Assembly: GCF_042665075.1 (NCBI RefSeq)
Contig: NZ_JBHTBR010000002.1
Location: 124,001-188,000, forward strand
Source: Hirschia litorea
GTDB lineage: Bacteria > Pseudomonadota > Alphaproteobacteria > Caulobacterales > Hyphomonadaceae
Direction of reading: 5' to 3'
DNA length: 64,000 bases
Part shown: positions 50,321 to 58,943 of the stretch, one piece after another
Layout of the letters: each line of letters starts with the position of its first letter
Numbering within the stretch: the first letter of the stretch is position 1
Notes under the pieces: generated by a model
The model's database searches: none
What the model saw: the letters and a program-made list of their open reading frames with translations, nothing else
Told to the model about the DNA's origin: nothing
Made by a program: the position numbers and the translations under genes

Positions 50321-51850
50321 CTATCGCATGGTTTTGGTGTCGCCCAGCAAGCAGGGCGCGGTCATCAGTATGACGTATAGATCGAACCAGAAAGATGCCT
50401 TTTCCATATATTCCATGTCGAGGCGGACACGTTCTTTCACAAGCTCAGCGGTGTGAACAGGTCCACGAGATCCATTGATCTGCGCCCATCCAGTTAGGCC
50501 GGGTTTCATACGGTGTCTGTGTGCATATTCAGCGACAATATTGTGCACTTCTACTTCTTCAGTAGTCATCCCAACAGCGTGTGGGCGTGGACCAACGAGG
50601 GACATATCGCCAGTAAGAATATTGATTAGCTGAGGAAGCTCGTCGAGGCTTGTGCGACGTAAGAAATTTCCGATACGTGTTACGCGTTCATCATTGCTAA
50701 CAGTCTGAACAACTTTGATACCTTCTTCAGCTGCCGAATCGGGACGCATTGTGCGGAATTTCCACACTCTGATAATTTGATTGTTGAATCCATGGCGCTT
50801 CTGTCTGAAGAAGATAGGTCCCTTGCTATCTAGTTTGATAAGCGCAGCGATAATCAGCATGAAGGGGAAAAACAAAATCAGCATGCTGAGCGCAACACCA
50901 ATGTCGGAACAGCGCTTTACAGCAGCACGACGGGCATCTTTGGGGGCACCAGAGACATAGGCGGCAGGCATATCAATAATGTCAGCGATAGATGTTTTTT
51001 CTGGACTGAAACCATCTAGATCAAGCACAAGAATAACTTCCTGTGGCAATAGGCGTAGGCGATCAATTAAAGTGCGTACACGATCTTGAGCCGTGGAGGT
51101 AACTGTCAGGATGATACGGTCAACTTCGGGGAGCTTATCCCATTTGAGCAGATCATCTATTTTGCCTAAAACGGGTACGTTGGAGATTGTGCTGGGTGTG
51201 CGGTCTAAGCGATCTTCAAATACGCCTAGAATGTTCATCTCCCGCTTCTCTTGATTACGTTCGATAAGGTCGTAAGCAGCCGGCGTCGCGCCGATCACCA
51301 CAACATTATCAGCAAGTGCGCCGGAGCGGGTTAGTGATCGGATCATAGCCATGTAGTGCGCATGAAGACCAATATAGGCAAGTAAAACGATTGCGCAGAT
51401 TTCAAAGAGGTTGCGAGGTTCTCCACCAAGTTTGAAAAACCAACTTAAGGCTAGCACCACACCTAAGCCTAAGCCTGCACCCCAAAGGACACGGCATAAA
51501 TGCATTAAAGGGTGCTCATTGAAAGTGAAACGGTAAGCGCCGCCAATCCGCATTCCTAAAAAAGCGATAATAGGGGCTGCAATATAGGGAAGAGATGTAC
51601 GCAAAGTTTGGTTTAAAAGGTCGAGATTCAAAAGCTTGCTGGATATTATGATCAATGCAAGGCCGAATACAAAATCAACACTACGCAATATGAAGCGTAG
51701 TCCAGACCGATCAATTGGGAATCTTTTTGAGGGTTTGAGGCTTGAATTTTTAGAGGTATTTGTCTCGGAATTGCGGAACTGGCGCAGTTTCGCCACGTGA
51801 TAATTATCACGCTTTGCACTCTTGTCAGGATCCGTAGTGTCGAGGCTCAT
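50321..51850 (-). CDS. polyprenyl-phosphate glycosyl-1-phosphate transferase (HfsE-like)
   Basis: Initiating enzyme that puts the first sugar phosphate on undecaprenyl phosphate. Five N-terminal hydrophobic segments, a Rossmann-like CoA-binding domain (about 180-310) and the catalytic bacterial sugar-transferase domain (KRCSDIGVALSMLILFFPF, then GPIFFRQKRHG and KFRTM, with TSLDELPQLINILTGDMSLVGPRP). The length of 509 aa is that of the WcaJ/PssY/HfsE class. It is the first gene of the minus operon E-G-H-L. No flippase gene was found between it and the next gene. Confidence 0.9.
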   Translation of the reverse strand: MSLDTTDPDKSAKRDNYHVAKLRQFRNSETNTSKNSSLKPSKRFPIDRSGLRFILRSVDFVFGLALIIISSKLLNLDLLNQTLRTSLPYIAAPIIAFLGMRIGGAYRFTFNEHPLMHLCRVLWGAGLGLGVVLALSWFFKLGGEPRNLFEICAIVLLAYIGLHAHYMAMIRSLTRSGALADNVVVIGATPAAYDLIERNQEKREMNILGVFEDRLDRTPSTISNVPVLGKIDDLLKWDKLPEVDRIILTVTSTAQDRVRTLIDRLRLLPQEVILVLDLDGFSPEKTSIADIIDMPAAYVSGAPKDARRAAVKRCSDIGVALSMLILFFPFMLIIAALIKLDSKGPIFFRQKRHGFNNQIIRVWKFRTMRPDSAAEEGIKVVQTVSNDERVTRIGNFLRRTSLDELPQLINILTGDMSLVGPRPHAVGMTTEEVEVHNIVAEYAHRHRMKPGLTGWAQINGSRGPVHTAELVKERVRLDMEYMEKASFWFDLYVILMTAPCLLGDTKTMR

Positions 51851-52052
51851 GCCTGCCTTTTCCCCAATAACGCGTCACAAGTCTAACTATGTATAAATCA
51901 TAATCTTCGTTGCGCTATAGCAAGTTAACGAGGTATTTCCAACCTCGGTTATGCTGCAATTGCAGTTGCTATTCTATATCTGAACTTGCTTAAATATTAC
52001 TTGAATAAAAATGAAACAATCAATCGAATATGGTTAAACTTGGCTTTTGGAT

Positions 52053-53627
52053 TTAGAAACCACCACCAGTTTTAAAGCCTCCACCTTTGCGCCCCATACC
52101 ATTTGAACCTCCCCGTGAAGAAGGAAATTTCACACCAGAAGACGATCGGCGGCTAGGAAAGCGTCGCGTTGTTGGACGTCCTCCAAACGGGAAAGGTGAC
52201 CGGTTTCGACCACCCATCCCTGTGCTTTGGCGGGCAGCCTCTTTAGCGATTTCAATAGCAATATCTCCGAAAATTGTTGGCAGTCCCAAAGTTGAAGAGC
52301 GGTTGCGTCCACCAAAATCGGGGTCTACCCGTGGATTTTGCCGGATAATCGCTTTGTTTAACAATCGTCTTGCACCATTTACATCTGTGTGACCGCGAAG
52401 AAGCGATGTAATGACAGTTTCAATGCTGGAAGACTTAAAACTTGCATATGGACTGTCGAATTTGGCACGCTTGAATTCGCGACGTAATTCTTCGAGCAAA
52501 GACAAGTCGTCGCGGCGTGATTTAGGTGCCTCTGTAAGGTCATCTGCAATAACTTCAAATTCGAGTTCTTCAGTGCGTAGCTTTACCAGTCTGTCTACTA
52601 AGCGATCATCTTCGGGGGTTGTCGTTTCGGCGACGAGGACACGAAGATCAGGGAAACTTGCGCGCATGAGGGCTTTTTCGAGGACGCGTCTTGCTTCCAA
52701 GGCTGGACCTGATTCTGCATTTACAGCCGCGTCATGCGAATGCGCTAAGGCTTGGTGGCGTGCTTCTGCAGCCTCAATTTGAGCATCCAAATTTTCCACT
52801 TGGGCCCTGAGGTCATCTGCGTTTTTCTTGAGTGCGTCAGCACCGCCTTCGGTTAAAGCATCTGCTTCGGCTGTTTCTAGCATTTTGTGCGCTTTGGTAA
52901 GGGCGTCATCTGTTCTCTTGGCGTGTTCAGCCAAGCGAATAGGTAATTCAGTTAACCTGCCATAGTTTAGATAAGATTGATCGTATTTGCACAGCTTCGC
53001 GACCCAATTATCCATAAAGCGGATAAAAGGGGAGGCTTTGTAACCGGGCGTTCTAAACTTACGTTTCCATAGGTAAGAGAAAAGCTGGTCTTCTTCGTAT
53101 GGCTTTCCTTTGTTGGACTTATCTTCCTGCGCTAAAGTGAGCTTGGAGTGCGCGCGTTCTGAAATTGCTGCTGCATCTTCCATTGCTTCAGCAAGTGCTT
53201 GATAAGCTTCATCTTCTGACAGTTCAGCTTCTATTTTAGCAACCCGCTTTTCATAAAGCTCCACAGCAGCATCAAGGCGGAAGGCAATTTCTTCGCGATC
53301 ATTTTCGAGGCGGAGAATGTCTTTTGAGGCCGTGTTTAGTTTTTCTTGTTCGTCAGCGATAAAAGAATCGTGAGATAACAATAGGATATGCGCTCTTTTT
53401 TCAGAATTCAGGAGTGTGAGTTCATCAGAGTCTTTGTCTTCTGAAAGAGTTTCTAGGCGCATCTCTGCGAGAGATTGATAGGCCGAAACTTGTTCTTTGC
53501 GAATTTCAGCAATGCGCGCACGTGCATCATCCGCTGCTTCGATAGCATGAGCTAACTGTTGGCGAGCTTTTACAATGCTGCCATCAAGTTGTTCTAGGGC
53601 TTCTCGTCCGCTTATGGGCCTAGCCAT
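52053..53627 (-). CDS. coiled-coil protein of the DUF6384-linked operon, 524 aa
   Basis: I do not recognise a named family. Residues 1-190 form a long heptad-like coiled coil (ARQQLAHAIEAADDARARI and similar). Residues 250-340 are a second coil. A Gly/Arg/Ser/Pro-rich, basic C-terminal tail ends GGGFKTGGGF. No signal peptide and no membrane segment. It begins 6 bp after the DUF6384-like gene and so is co-transcribed. The pattern suggests a scaffold or filament-binding protein, but I assign no function. Confidence 0.75.
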   Translation of the reverse strand: MARPISGREALEQLDGSIVKARQQLAHAIEAADDARARIAEIRKEQVSAYQSLAEMRLETLSEDKDSDELTLLNSEKRAHILLLSHDSFIADEQEKLNTASKDILRLENDREEIAFRLDAAVELYEKRVAKIEAELSEDEAYQALAEAMEDAAAISERAHSKLTLAQEDKSNKGKPYEEDQLFSYLWKRKFRTPGYKASPFIRFMDNWVAKLCKYDQSYLNYGRLTELPIRLAEHAKRTDDALTKAHKMLETAEADALTEGGADALKKNADDLRAQVENLDAQIEAAEARHQALAHSHDAAVNAESGPALEARRVLEKALMRASFPDLRVLVAETTTPEDDRLVDRLVKLRTEELEFEVIADDLTEAPKSRRDDLSLLEELRREFKRAKFDSPYASFKSSSIETVITSLLRGHTDVNGARRLLNKAIIRQNPRVDPDFGGRNRSSTLGLPTIFGDIAIEIAKEAARQSTGMGGRNRSPFPFGGRPTTRRFPSRRSSSGVKFPSSRGGSNGMGRKGGGFKTGGGF

Positions 53628-53633
53628 GTCTCA

Positions 53634-54620
53634 TCACCAATCGAAAATTGCACCATCGAGCGTGTCGATAGTGTAGTCTGGGGTTATCTGACCCTTTGAT
53701 TTTGAACCAATTTCTGAGAATTGGATAATTGAATCGTCCTTTTTATCAGCTGAAACTTTGTCGAAAACAGCTTTAGGAACACGCACGCCCCAAATGGAAA
53801 CGCGTTTAGCTTTTTGTGATTCAATGCTTGAAATAGGAACTGTTATCACGCGGTCAGCACCATCAATTGCCTCTACAATGAGGTAATAATTGGGTCTTTG
53901 AGGTGCATCATCTGGAATACGAAATAAGCCAGAATATTCGCCTGGGCGAGACACAATGCGGACGGTGTATTCAACATCAAGGTCAGATTTAAGCGTTGTT
54001 AGAGCGTTTAGTGCTGCTTTGGCAGCGTTCAGGTCTGCGTCCGCTATGGCTGTGATACCGTCCTGATAATAGGCTTCTGCCTGCGTGGTGACTTTATCTT
54101 GCGTTGCTGTTGCTTGGATGTTGTCACGCAGCTTTGTAAGCTCTTCAGGTAAAGTCTGTGTAAGCTCAATTTGTTGAGCTTGAAGCTTTTGTTTGTGAGG
54201 TGCCGATACACCAAAATGCCAAACGCCGGAGCCAATTAAAAGTGCAAGCAAACCATTGCGGACTGGCTTTAGCCATTTGTCGCGTTTTACATAAATTTTT
54301 GCGAGTTTTGTTTTCCACGTTTTTTTGGGCGGTGTGTAGACGAAACGATTTTCTTCAAGCGCTTTTACACCATCGCGGAGCGTATCGTCTGATACATCAA
54401 TTCCCTGTGCTGCATAAATTTCTTTGAGGCGTTGGATTAGTTCCTGTTCACGGGAATCTGTATCCAACTCTCTTAAGACCAATTGTTCGCGATGGCGCAA
54501 CGTATCAACGATGTCCATCGCAATGAGGACATCGTCTAGCTTTTGAGGGCTTGTGTGAGCATCGGCAACATCGGGAGTTTTTGAAGATGTTGCCGGCTCA
54601 GTATTTTGGTCTTCTGTCAT
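53634..54620 (-). CDS. DUF6384-like single-pass membrane protein
   Basis: The cytoplasmic N-terminal part (about 1-125) has the recognisable stretch AMDIVDTLRHREQLVLREL and IYAAQGIDVSDDTLRDGV. One membrane segment (NGLLALLIGSGVWHFGVSA, about 130-150) follows. A helical region from 155 to 215 precedes a beta-rich C-terminal domain (VEYTVRIVSRPGEYSGLF, then RPNYYLIVEAIDG), where a ligand or protein partner might bind. No known enzyme motif. It is the middle gene of three on the minus strand, with 16 bp to the upstream and 6 bp to the downstream gene. Confidence 0.75.
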   Translation of the reverse strand: MTEDQNTEPATSSKTPDVADAHTSPQKLDDVLIAMDIVDTLRHREQLVLRELDTDSREQELIQRLKEIYAAQGIDVSDDTLRDGVKALEENRFVYTPPKKTWKTKLAKIYVKRDKWLKPVRNGLLALLIGSGVWHFGVSAPHKQKLQAQQIELTQTLPEELTKLRDNIQATATQDKVTTQAEAYYQDGITAIADADLNAAKAALNALTTLKSDLDVEYTVRIVSRPGEYSGLFRIPDDAPQRPNYYLIVEAIDGADRVITVPISSIESQKAKRVSIWGVRVPKAVFDKVSADKKDDSIIQFSEIGSKSKGQITPDYTIDTLDGAIFDW

Positions 54621-54636
54621 TTATGCGGTTGGCATT

Positions 54637-55839
54637 CTATGCACGAGGTAATAGGGCGCTGGATGCACCTTCTTGTACGAGGCGTGTAAGGCGGCGTTTG
54701 CCTTCTTCCACGCTTTCGCGGATTTCTTCGGAGTTTTCGGTAGCGAGGGTACGCATTTCTTTAATGATTTCTTGGCTGCGCTCTTGGTATTTCACAACTG
54801 AGTCTACAAGCATTTTTACAGATGCTGCGGAGACTGTAGGTCCGTAACCAGCTTTGAGGGCAGCTTCTTGAACTTTTCCACCAATGTTAGCGAGTGTTTC
54901 AAGAGATTCATTGACACCCTTCTTCATGGCTTCAAGTGTTTGTGTGCTTTCGTGCAATCCGTGAAGGCCAGTGAAAGAGGCTGTAAGAGCTGTCAGCACA
55001 ACTTCATTGGTTGAGAAGAATGAAACAGATTGTGCGTAGATGCGCTCTTTAGCTGATGTTGTTTGAACCAAGCGCGCCATAATCACTTCGGAAGTGTTGT
55101 AACCGATTGTGATATTGTCTGAGAGGTCTTTTGCGATTTGGTAGCGTTTTTCTTCAGCTTGAAGTTTACGCAATTTTTCATCGCGGACCAATTCAAGGTT
55201 TGCGCGGCGGGCAGCATCATGCCCAACATAATCAACAACATCTTGAAGAGCGGCTGCTACAGTAGCTTTGGCTTCGTCAAGTTTGGTCTCAGCTGTTTTT
55301 AGAATTTCGAGAGCCAAGACTTCTGATTGTTTCAATGCGCCACGGAAATCTAAGTAGGCTTCGAGGATTTGCTTTTCTTTGTCGATCTGGTTGGCGGATT
55401 CTGCTTGCACTTCGAGGTAGAGCTCTTTGATTTTGCCAAAACGAGAGGCAACATCACCGCGTGTCATTTTCATCCAAGCATTGGAGACACGCTCCATTGT
55501 TGAGATCTTACCGTCGGAATATTGATCAACGAGTGATTTAGAATCGTCGCGGATGGAGTTGAATGCTGTGGTGATACCTTCATAACGTTCACCGACTGTC
55601 ACACCTGAGATGTGCTCGCGTACAATGTCGTTGAAGGTAGACATTTGATCCAGAGTGCGCGCAATCGCAGCAGTCTTATCTGGGTCTAAGTCTGAAATCT
55701 GGTTTAGAAGCGCAACAATCGGTGCTGTTTCGTTTTGTTTGTCGGGCATGATCCCAAGATTGCGAAGACCACCGACGGCTTTATCTAAATATTGTAGTGC
55801 AGTTGGGCTTTGGGTAGCCAAAGAAGTTGGAGTGTTCAT
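54637..55839 (-). CDS. helical protein of the DUF6384-linked operon (cell surface protein-like), 400 aa
   Basis: Almost entirely alpha-helical. The N-terminus MNTPTSLATQSPTALQYLDK, then NLGIMPDK and the central EAYLDFRGALKQSEVLALEIL resemble proteins annotated as cell surface protein in rhizobia. I recall the similarity, but it needs a search. There is no signal peptide, so a true surface location is doubtful. ATG 55839 has AAGGGA upstream. The open frame to 55923 is not a good start. It is the first gene of the three-gene operon. Confidence 0.75.
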   Translation of the reverse strand: MNTPTSLATQSPTALQYLDKAVGGLRNLGIMPDKQNETAPIVALLNQISDLDPDKTAAIARTLDQMSTFNDIVREHISGVTVGERYEGITTAFNSIRDDSKSLVDQYSDGKISTMERVSNAWMKMTRGDVASRFGKIKELYLEVQAESANQIDKEKQILEAYLDFRGALKQSEVLALEILKTAETKLDEAKATVAAALQDVVDYVGHDAARRANLELVRDEKLRKLQAEEKRYQIAKDLSDNITIGYNTSEVIMARLVQTTSAKERIYAQSVSFFSTNEVVLTALTASFTGLHGLHESTQTLEAMKKGVNESLETLANIGGKVQEAALKAGYGPTVSAASVKMLVDSVVKYQERSQEIIKEMRTLATENSEEIRESVEEGKRRLTRLVQEGASSALLPRA

Positions 55840-56079
55840 AAATTTGTCCCTTCTGATCGCGATGGAAATGACCGCAAGAGCCCCACGGAATCGAAATGTT
55901 GATAAAAATCGATGATGAAGCACTCTTACAACAAGTTATTCTATGCAAATAGTCTATTCACCTGATGCGCGACATTCTTTTGTGCATATACCTTGCTAAC
56001 AGTTTTTTAATGATAGCGCGTGTCATTTTGAGGGCGTTTTGTCTGAAAAATCTAAGATTTTTGGTTAAGGCAATGTGGC

Positions 56080-56757
56080 CTAGGCCTCTTCAATGAGGTG
56101 CGGACCATTGTTTCTGACATTTCCAACATCTGGTCCAATAGGCCATGCATGCATGCCAGCGGATGGAAAGGGGCGCATAAGGTCATAAACGTCATTGTAG
56201 TGCGCCTGCATCCATCGCTCATAATCTTCAGGATGAATGATAACTGGCATACGTGTGTGTAGTCCCGCCATGACATCATTTGGAGAGGTTGTGAGGATTG
56301 AGAATGTATCTATTTCTGATCCATCAATCATTGCGCGGCTCCATAAGCCAGCGCAGCAGAACCAGCGGCGATTTCTGAGTGAAATTGCAAACGGTGTTTT
56401 CGATCCCTTGCTACCGGACCATTCGTAAAAACCACTCATAGGGATGAGGCAGCGATGATGGCGAAATGGCCCTTGGAAGGTTTTGCTTTCATTTACACCT
56501 TCGCTGCGTGCGTTGAAGGTTGAGAATTTTTTCTCAGAAAGCGGCTTTTTCCACCAAGATGGCACAAGAGACCATAAAGCCGGCATCATCTCATATCCGG
56601 GTTGGCGGTGTTCGCGAGGGCGAATGATGGGCGCAATCGATATGGGCGCAATGTTATAATTGGCCGCAGGTGGCGATACGCCTTCTGGTTCAATGAGATT
56701 GAGATACCCGTAATATTCTGACCACGGTATGTCATGTATGTAAAATCGTCCGCACAT
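56080..56757 (-). CDS. YedK/HMCES-type SOS response-associated peptidase
   Basis: Covalently captures abasic sites in single-stranded DNA through Cys2, which becomes N-terminal after Met removal (MCGRFYIH). FNARSEG supplies the Asn/Arg contacts, PMSGFYEWSG the conserved Glu, and HTRMPVII the catalytic His. The length of 225 aa is normal. It is a single gene, divergent from the MarR gene. I did not find a clear LexA box in the intergenic region. Confidence 0.95.
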   Translation of the reverse strand: MCGRFYIHDIPWSEYYGYLNLIEPEGVSPPAANYNIAPISIAPIIRPREHRQPGYEMMPALWSLVPSWWKKPLSEKKFSTFNARSEGVNESKTFQGPFRHHRCLIPMSGFYEWSGSKGSKTPFAISLRNRRWFCCAGLWSRAMIDGSEIDTFSILTTSPNDVMAGLHTRMPVIIHPEDYERWMQAHYNDVYDLMRPFPSAGMHAWPIGPDVGNVRNNGPHLIEEA

Positions 56758-56810
56758 GACATTTGGATACGCTGATTGCTGATTTTACGCTAGGGCGAAT
56801 AATGCGATCA

Positions 56811-56834
56811 ATTAGTTGATTAAATCAATCATTG
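56811..56834. promoter_or_regulatory. palindromic MarR-type operator candidate
   Basis: A perfect 13-bp palindrome TTGATT-A-AATCAA lies at 56816-56828. It sits inside a wider imperfect dyad: TCAAT and ATTGA flank it at 56809-56834. It is 57 bp before the marR start and 59 bp from the YedK gene, where autoregulation or control of both genes is plausible. Confidence 0.45.
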
Positions 56835-56884
56835 ATAAATTCATCTAATTGCGCTAAGGGAGAGACTAAAGTAGGGAGAGGTAT

Positions 56885-57328
56885 ATGGATCAGCAGTTTT
56901 CCAACCAAATTTTACCGTGGATCGGACGGATTGAGCGGCACTTTTCCATACTGATGCGAGATGCGTTAGCGCCGATTGGCGTTACTTACGCGGAATTTCG
57001 GCTTGTGGGACTGTTATTTGAAGAGGCACAGGGCGTGCCACAAAAGGTTCTAGCAGCGCGGCTTGGGTTGGATGCATCGGGTATCTCGGTCACGCTGAAA
57101 GCACTTGAGAAAAAAGGCATTGTTGTACGTGAGCGCGATAAAGATGATGCGCGCATCTTAAGGGTAAAATGCACTCCCAAAGCGTATGAAATGAAACAAG
57201 TAATTGAGGCTTTTAGTGCGCAAGAATTAGTCGCTGTTGAGGGGCTGTCGTCGGATGACGTTAAAGTGTTGCTAGGATTGTTGAAGCGTGTGTCTGGAAA
57301 TTTAGGACGTAAAACGGGGGTAGAATAA
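56885..57328 (+). CDS. MarR family transcriptional regulator
   Basis: Winged-helix dimeric regulator of 147 aa. The recognition-helix region reads AARLGLDASGISVTLKALEKKGIV, followed by the wing VVRERDKDDARILRVKCT with the family's conserved Asp-x-Arg. N- and C-terminal helices would form the dimer interface. GGAGAGG precedes the ATG closely. Its TAA overlaps the nnrU ATG by one base (TAATG). It probably binds the palindrome at 56816-56828. The inducing ligand is unknown. Confidence 0.93.
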   Translation: MDQQFSNQILPWIGRIERHFSILMRDALAPIGVTYAEFRLVGLLFEEAQGVPQKVLAARLGLDASGISVTLKALEKKGIVVRERDKDDARILRVKCTPKAYEMKQVIEAFSAQELVAVEGLSSDDVKVLLGLLKRVSGNLGRKTGVE

Positions 57329-57909
57329 TGTATATTTTGATTTCTGGATTGGCTGTATTTTTAGGATTGCATGTATTTGCATCCTTTAGGTCTCGCGCGG
57401 ATGGCAATATCTCCCAAAAATTTGGTGTAAAATATAAGGCTATTTTTGCGCTATTTTCGGTAATTGGCCTCGGAATGATTATCTATGGTTATGGATTGGC
57501 GCGGATAGATGAAAATTGGAATACGCCACTATGGATTGCGCCTGAGTGGACGCGCCATATCATTATCGCAGTGATGCCATTTTCATTTATTCTGCTCGTC
57601 GCGGCAGAGGCACCGGCGGGTTACATAAAAAAATACTCAAAACACCCCATGCTGAACGGTGTTAAATTATGGGCAAGTGTTCACCTGATTTATAATGGAG
57701 ATTGGCCATCGGTTCTCTTATTTGCAGGTTTTCTGATCATGGCGAGTATTTCGCGCACTATGGCCAAGCTGCGCGGAGATGAAGGTATGCGTCGCGCGCA
57801 AGTAAGCGTGAAGGGTGATGTGATTGCAGTCGGCGTTGGACTTTTACTTTATATGGCGACGGTATTTATACTGCACGACATGTTGATCGGAAGGCCGGTA
57901 TTGATCTAA
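57328..57909 (+). CDS. nnrU: NnrU family membrane protein
   Basis: Integral membrane protein of 193 aa with five hydrophobic segments. It carries the NnrU pattern LFLGLHVFASFR-like N-terminus, then YKAIFALFSVIGLGMIIYGY, HPMLNGVKLWASVHLIYNGD (the family's conserved HP...G...W..HL..NGD) and a C-terminal segment. NnrU was named from denitrification clusters, and relatives lie near heme or isoprenoid (MenA/Z-iso-like) pathways, but its role here is unknown. It is co-transcribed and translationally coupled with the MarR gene. No nitrite or nitric oxide reductase is nearby. Confidence 0.9.
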   Translation: MYILISGLAVFLGLHVFASFRSRADGNISQKFGVKYKAIFALFSVIGLGMIIYGYGLARIDENWNTPLWIAPEWTRHIIIAVMPFSFILLVAAEAPAGYIKKYSKHPMLNGVKLWASVHLIYNGDWPSVLLFAGFLIMASISRTMAKLRGDEGMRRAQVSVKGDVIAVGVGLLLYMATVFILHDMLIGRPVLI

Positions 57910-58008
57910 GTCTTTATCTTAAAAGAAAAGTCGCCTAATTTTCGCGACAAATGAATGTGAGCGTGCAATCTAATATGTGCGCTCATATTTGCGTTGGAGC
58001 TTTAGCCT

Positions 58009-58875
58009 ATGTCTGCCCAAAACCAAATTCGCCGTAAGACTGTTCGTGATATCGCGCAAGCGAAAGGGGCAACACCTATTGTGTGTCTCACAGCATATGA
58101 TGCACCCATGGCGAAAATGATGGACCCATTCTGTGATCTCATTCTTGTGGGGGATAGTGTGGGCATGGTGGTACACGGCCTTGATTCGACTGTCGGTGTC
58201 TCGATGGAGATGATGATATTGCATGGGCAGGCAGTTATGCGTGGTTCGTCTCAGGCGATGGTCGTTGTGGATATGCCGTTTGGATCATATGAAACAAACC
58301 CTGATGTCGCTTTTTTGAATGCTGCACGCATTATGAAAGAGACAGGCTGTCAGGCTATTAAAATTGAAAGTGGTGAATATGCTGCTGGTGCCGTTGCTCA
58401 CATGGTGGAGCGTGGTATCCCTGTCATGGCGCATGTAGGGCTGCGACCTCAAGCTGTGAATGTCGATGGAGGCTTTCGCGCAAAGGGACGTTCGGATATA
58501 GAGCGTAAGCGCGTTATGGCTGAGGCAAAGGCGGCGGACGAAGCTGGGTGTTTTGCAATGGTCGTGGAAGGTGTTGCAGAAGACTTAGCGGAAGAAATAA
58601 CAAAAGCAGTTTCATGTCCAACAATTGGGATTGGGGCTTCCGTGTCATGTGATGGGCAAGTCCTTGTCACGCACGACATGATTGGCATGTTTGATTGGAC
58701 ACCAAAGTTTGTGCGTCGCTATGGAGATGTACGCGGAGAGATTGGGCGTGCGGTAGAAGCGTATGCCGCAGATGTGCGAGGAAGACGTTTTCCAGGAGAA
58801 GAAGAGACATATACAATGTCGTCAAATGGAAAAACCAAGCAATCGCGCATTGCAGTGAAAAAGCGGGGCGGCTAG
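58009..58875 (+). CDS. panB: PanB, 3-methyl-2-oxobutanoate hydroxymethyltransferase
   Basis: First committed step of pantothenate synthesis: transfers a hydroxymethyl group from methylene-tetrahydrofolate to alpha-ketoisovalerate. TIM barrel with PIVCLTAYDAPMA, ILVGDSVGMVVHG (Mg ligand Asp), VVVDMPFGSYE (second Asp) and IKIESGEYA. VIEGV-type catalytic Glu in MVVEGVAEDLA. The C-terminal extension is basic. The length of 288 aa is normal. It stands alone; panC is not in the window. A GC-rich hairpin covers its stop but lacks a T-run. Confidence 0.97.
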   Translation: MSAQNQIRRKTVRDIAQAKGATPIVCLTAYDAPMAKMMDPFCDLILVGDSVGMVVHGLDSTVGVSMEMMILHGQAVMRGSSQAMVVVDMPFGSYETNPDVAFLNAARIMKETGCQAIKIESGEYAAGAVAHMVERGIPVMAHVGLRPQAVNVDGGFRAKGRSDIERKRVMAEAKAADEAGCFAMVVEGVAEDLAEEITKAVSCPTIGIGASVSCDGQVLVTHDMIGMFDWTPKFVRRYGDVRGEIGRAVEAYAADVRGRRFPGEEETYTMSSNGKTKQSRIAVKKRGG

Positions 58876-58943
58876 TGTCGCCGCCTGAGAAGGTGATTTG
58901 CCTAGTTGGTTGATCAGTTGAATGAATTGAGGAAGGTCGACGC

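Noticed and set aside
58867..58885. GC-rich hairpin at the panB stop as a terminator
   Set aside because: No T-run follows and the YfgM-like gene continues soon after; it may be a chance pairing.
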